From: Candidatus Roizmanbacteria bacterium CG06_land_8_20_14_3_00_34_14
GTDB taxonomy: Bacteria; Patescibacteriota; Microgenomatia; UBA1406; GWC2-37-13
Length of the DNA: 7,110 nucleotides
Direction of reading: 5' to 3'
Assembly: GCA_002779665.1 (NCBI GenBank)
Contig: PEVZ01000041.1
Span: forward strand, 1-7,110
This document shows positions 7,108-7,110 of this stretch, in pieces (the stretch's first letter is position 1; every line of letters begins with the position of its first letter). A model generated the notes under the pieces. It was not told the origin of the DNA, did no database searches, and was given only the letters and a program-made list of their open reading frames with translations. The translations under genes were made by a program, and so were the position numbers.

Positions 7108-7110
7108 AAA

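Noticed and set aside
1..7110. CRISPR arrays, tRNA/rRNA genes, IS elements or alternative genetic code
   Set aside because: No spaced repeats, no RNA gene signatures, no terminal inverted repeats or transposase, and Trp is TGG with no in-frame TGA in either long gene.

Overview
The window is a compact, A+T-rich stretch of bacterial chromosome transcribed entirely on the + strand. It carries the two largest subunits of RNA polymerase, rpoB (beta) and rpoC (beta'), both complete, preceded by the last 36 codons of what looks like a membrane-protein gene. There is almost no non-coding DNA: the upstream frame overlaps rpoB by 17 bp, rpoB and rpoC are separated by 2 bp, and 3 bp follow the rpoC stop.

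Organism: the genetic code is standard (all Trp codons checked are TGG, both stops are TAA, no in-frame TGA), which argues against Mollicutes, SR1 and Gracilibacteria. Arg is mostly AGA with CGA second. Beta is short (1072 aa against about 1190 in Bacillus and 1342 in E. coli) and lacks the large lineage inserts; the beta' trigger loop has no insert. Beta' has a Lys/Glu-rich coiled-coil-like stretch near the N-terminus and wording such as KTADAGYLTRR and SHDMIVREEDC. No rplL-like gene lies directly upstream, and neither gene has a clear Shine-Dalgarno site. Together this suggests a Candidate Phyla Radiation (Patescibacteria) genome, perhaps Microgenomates- or Parcubacteria-like. That placement is inference from pattern memory, not a phylogeny.

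Layout: 1-111, partial membrane-protein C-terminus; 95-3313, rpoB; 3316-7107, rpoC. The two subunits form the catalytic cleft together, and their tight spacing fits co-transcription and translational coupling, keeping them near 1:1. Core catalytic residues are all present: the three Asp of NADFDGD, both zinc sites of beta', and the equivalents of E. coli beta K1065, K1073, R678, R1106 and H1237.

I found no new multi-gene system. What merits a second look is inside the polymerase: several positions bordering the active centre that are nearly invariant in the bacteria I know are changed (trigger loop TFH to VRH, residues after the Asp triad, the NPLGVPSRMN and GYNFED motifs of beta), and the rifampicin pocket has several contact residues replaced. 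E. coli numbering below is by gapless alignment from memory.
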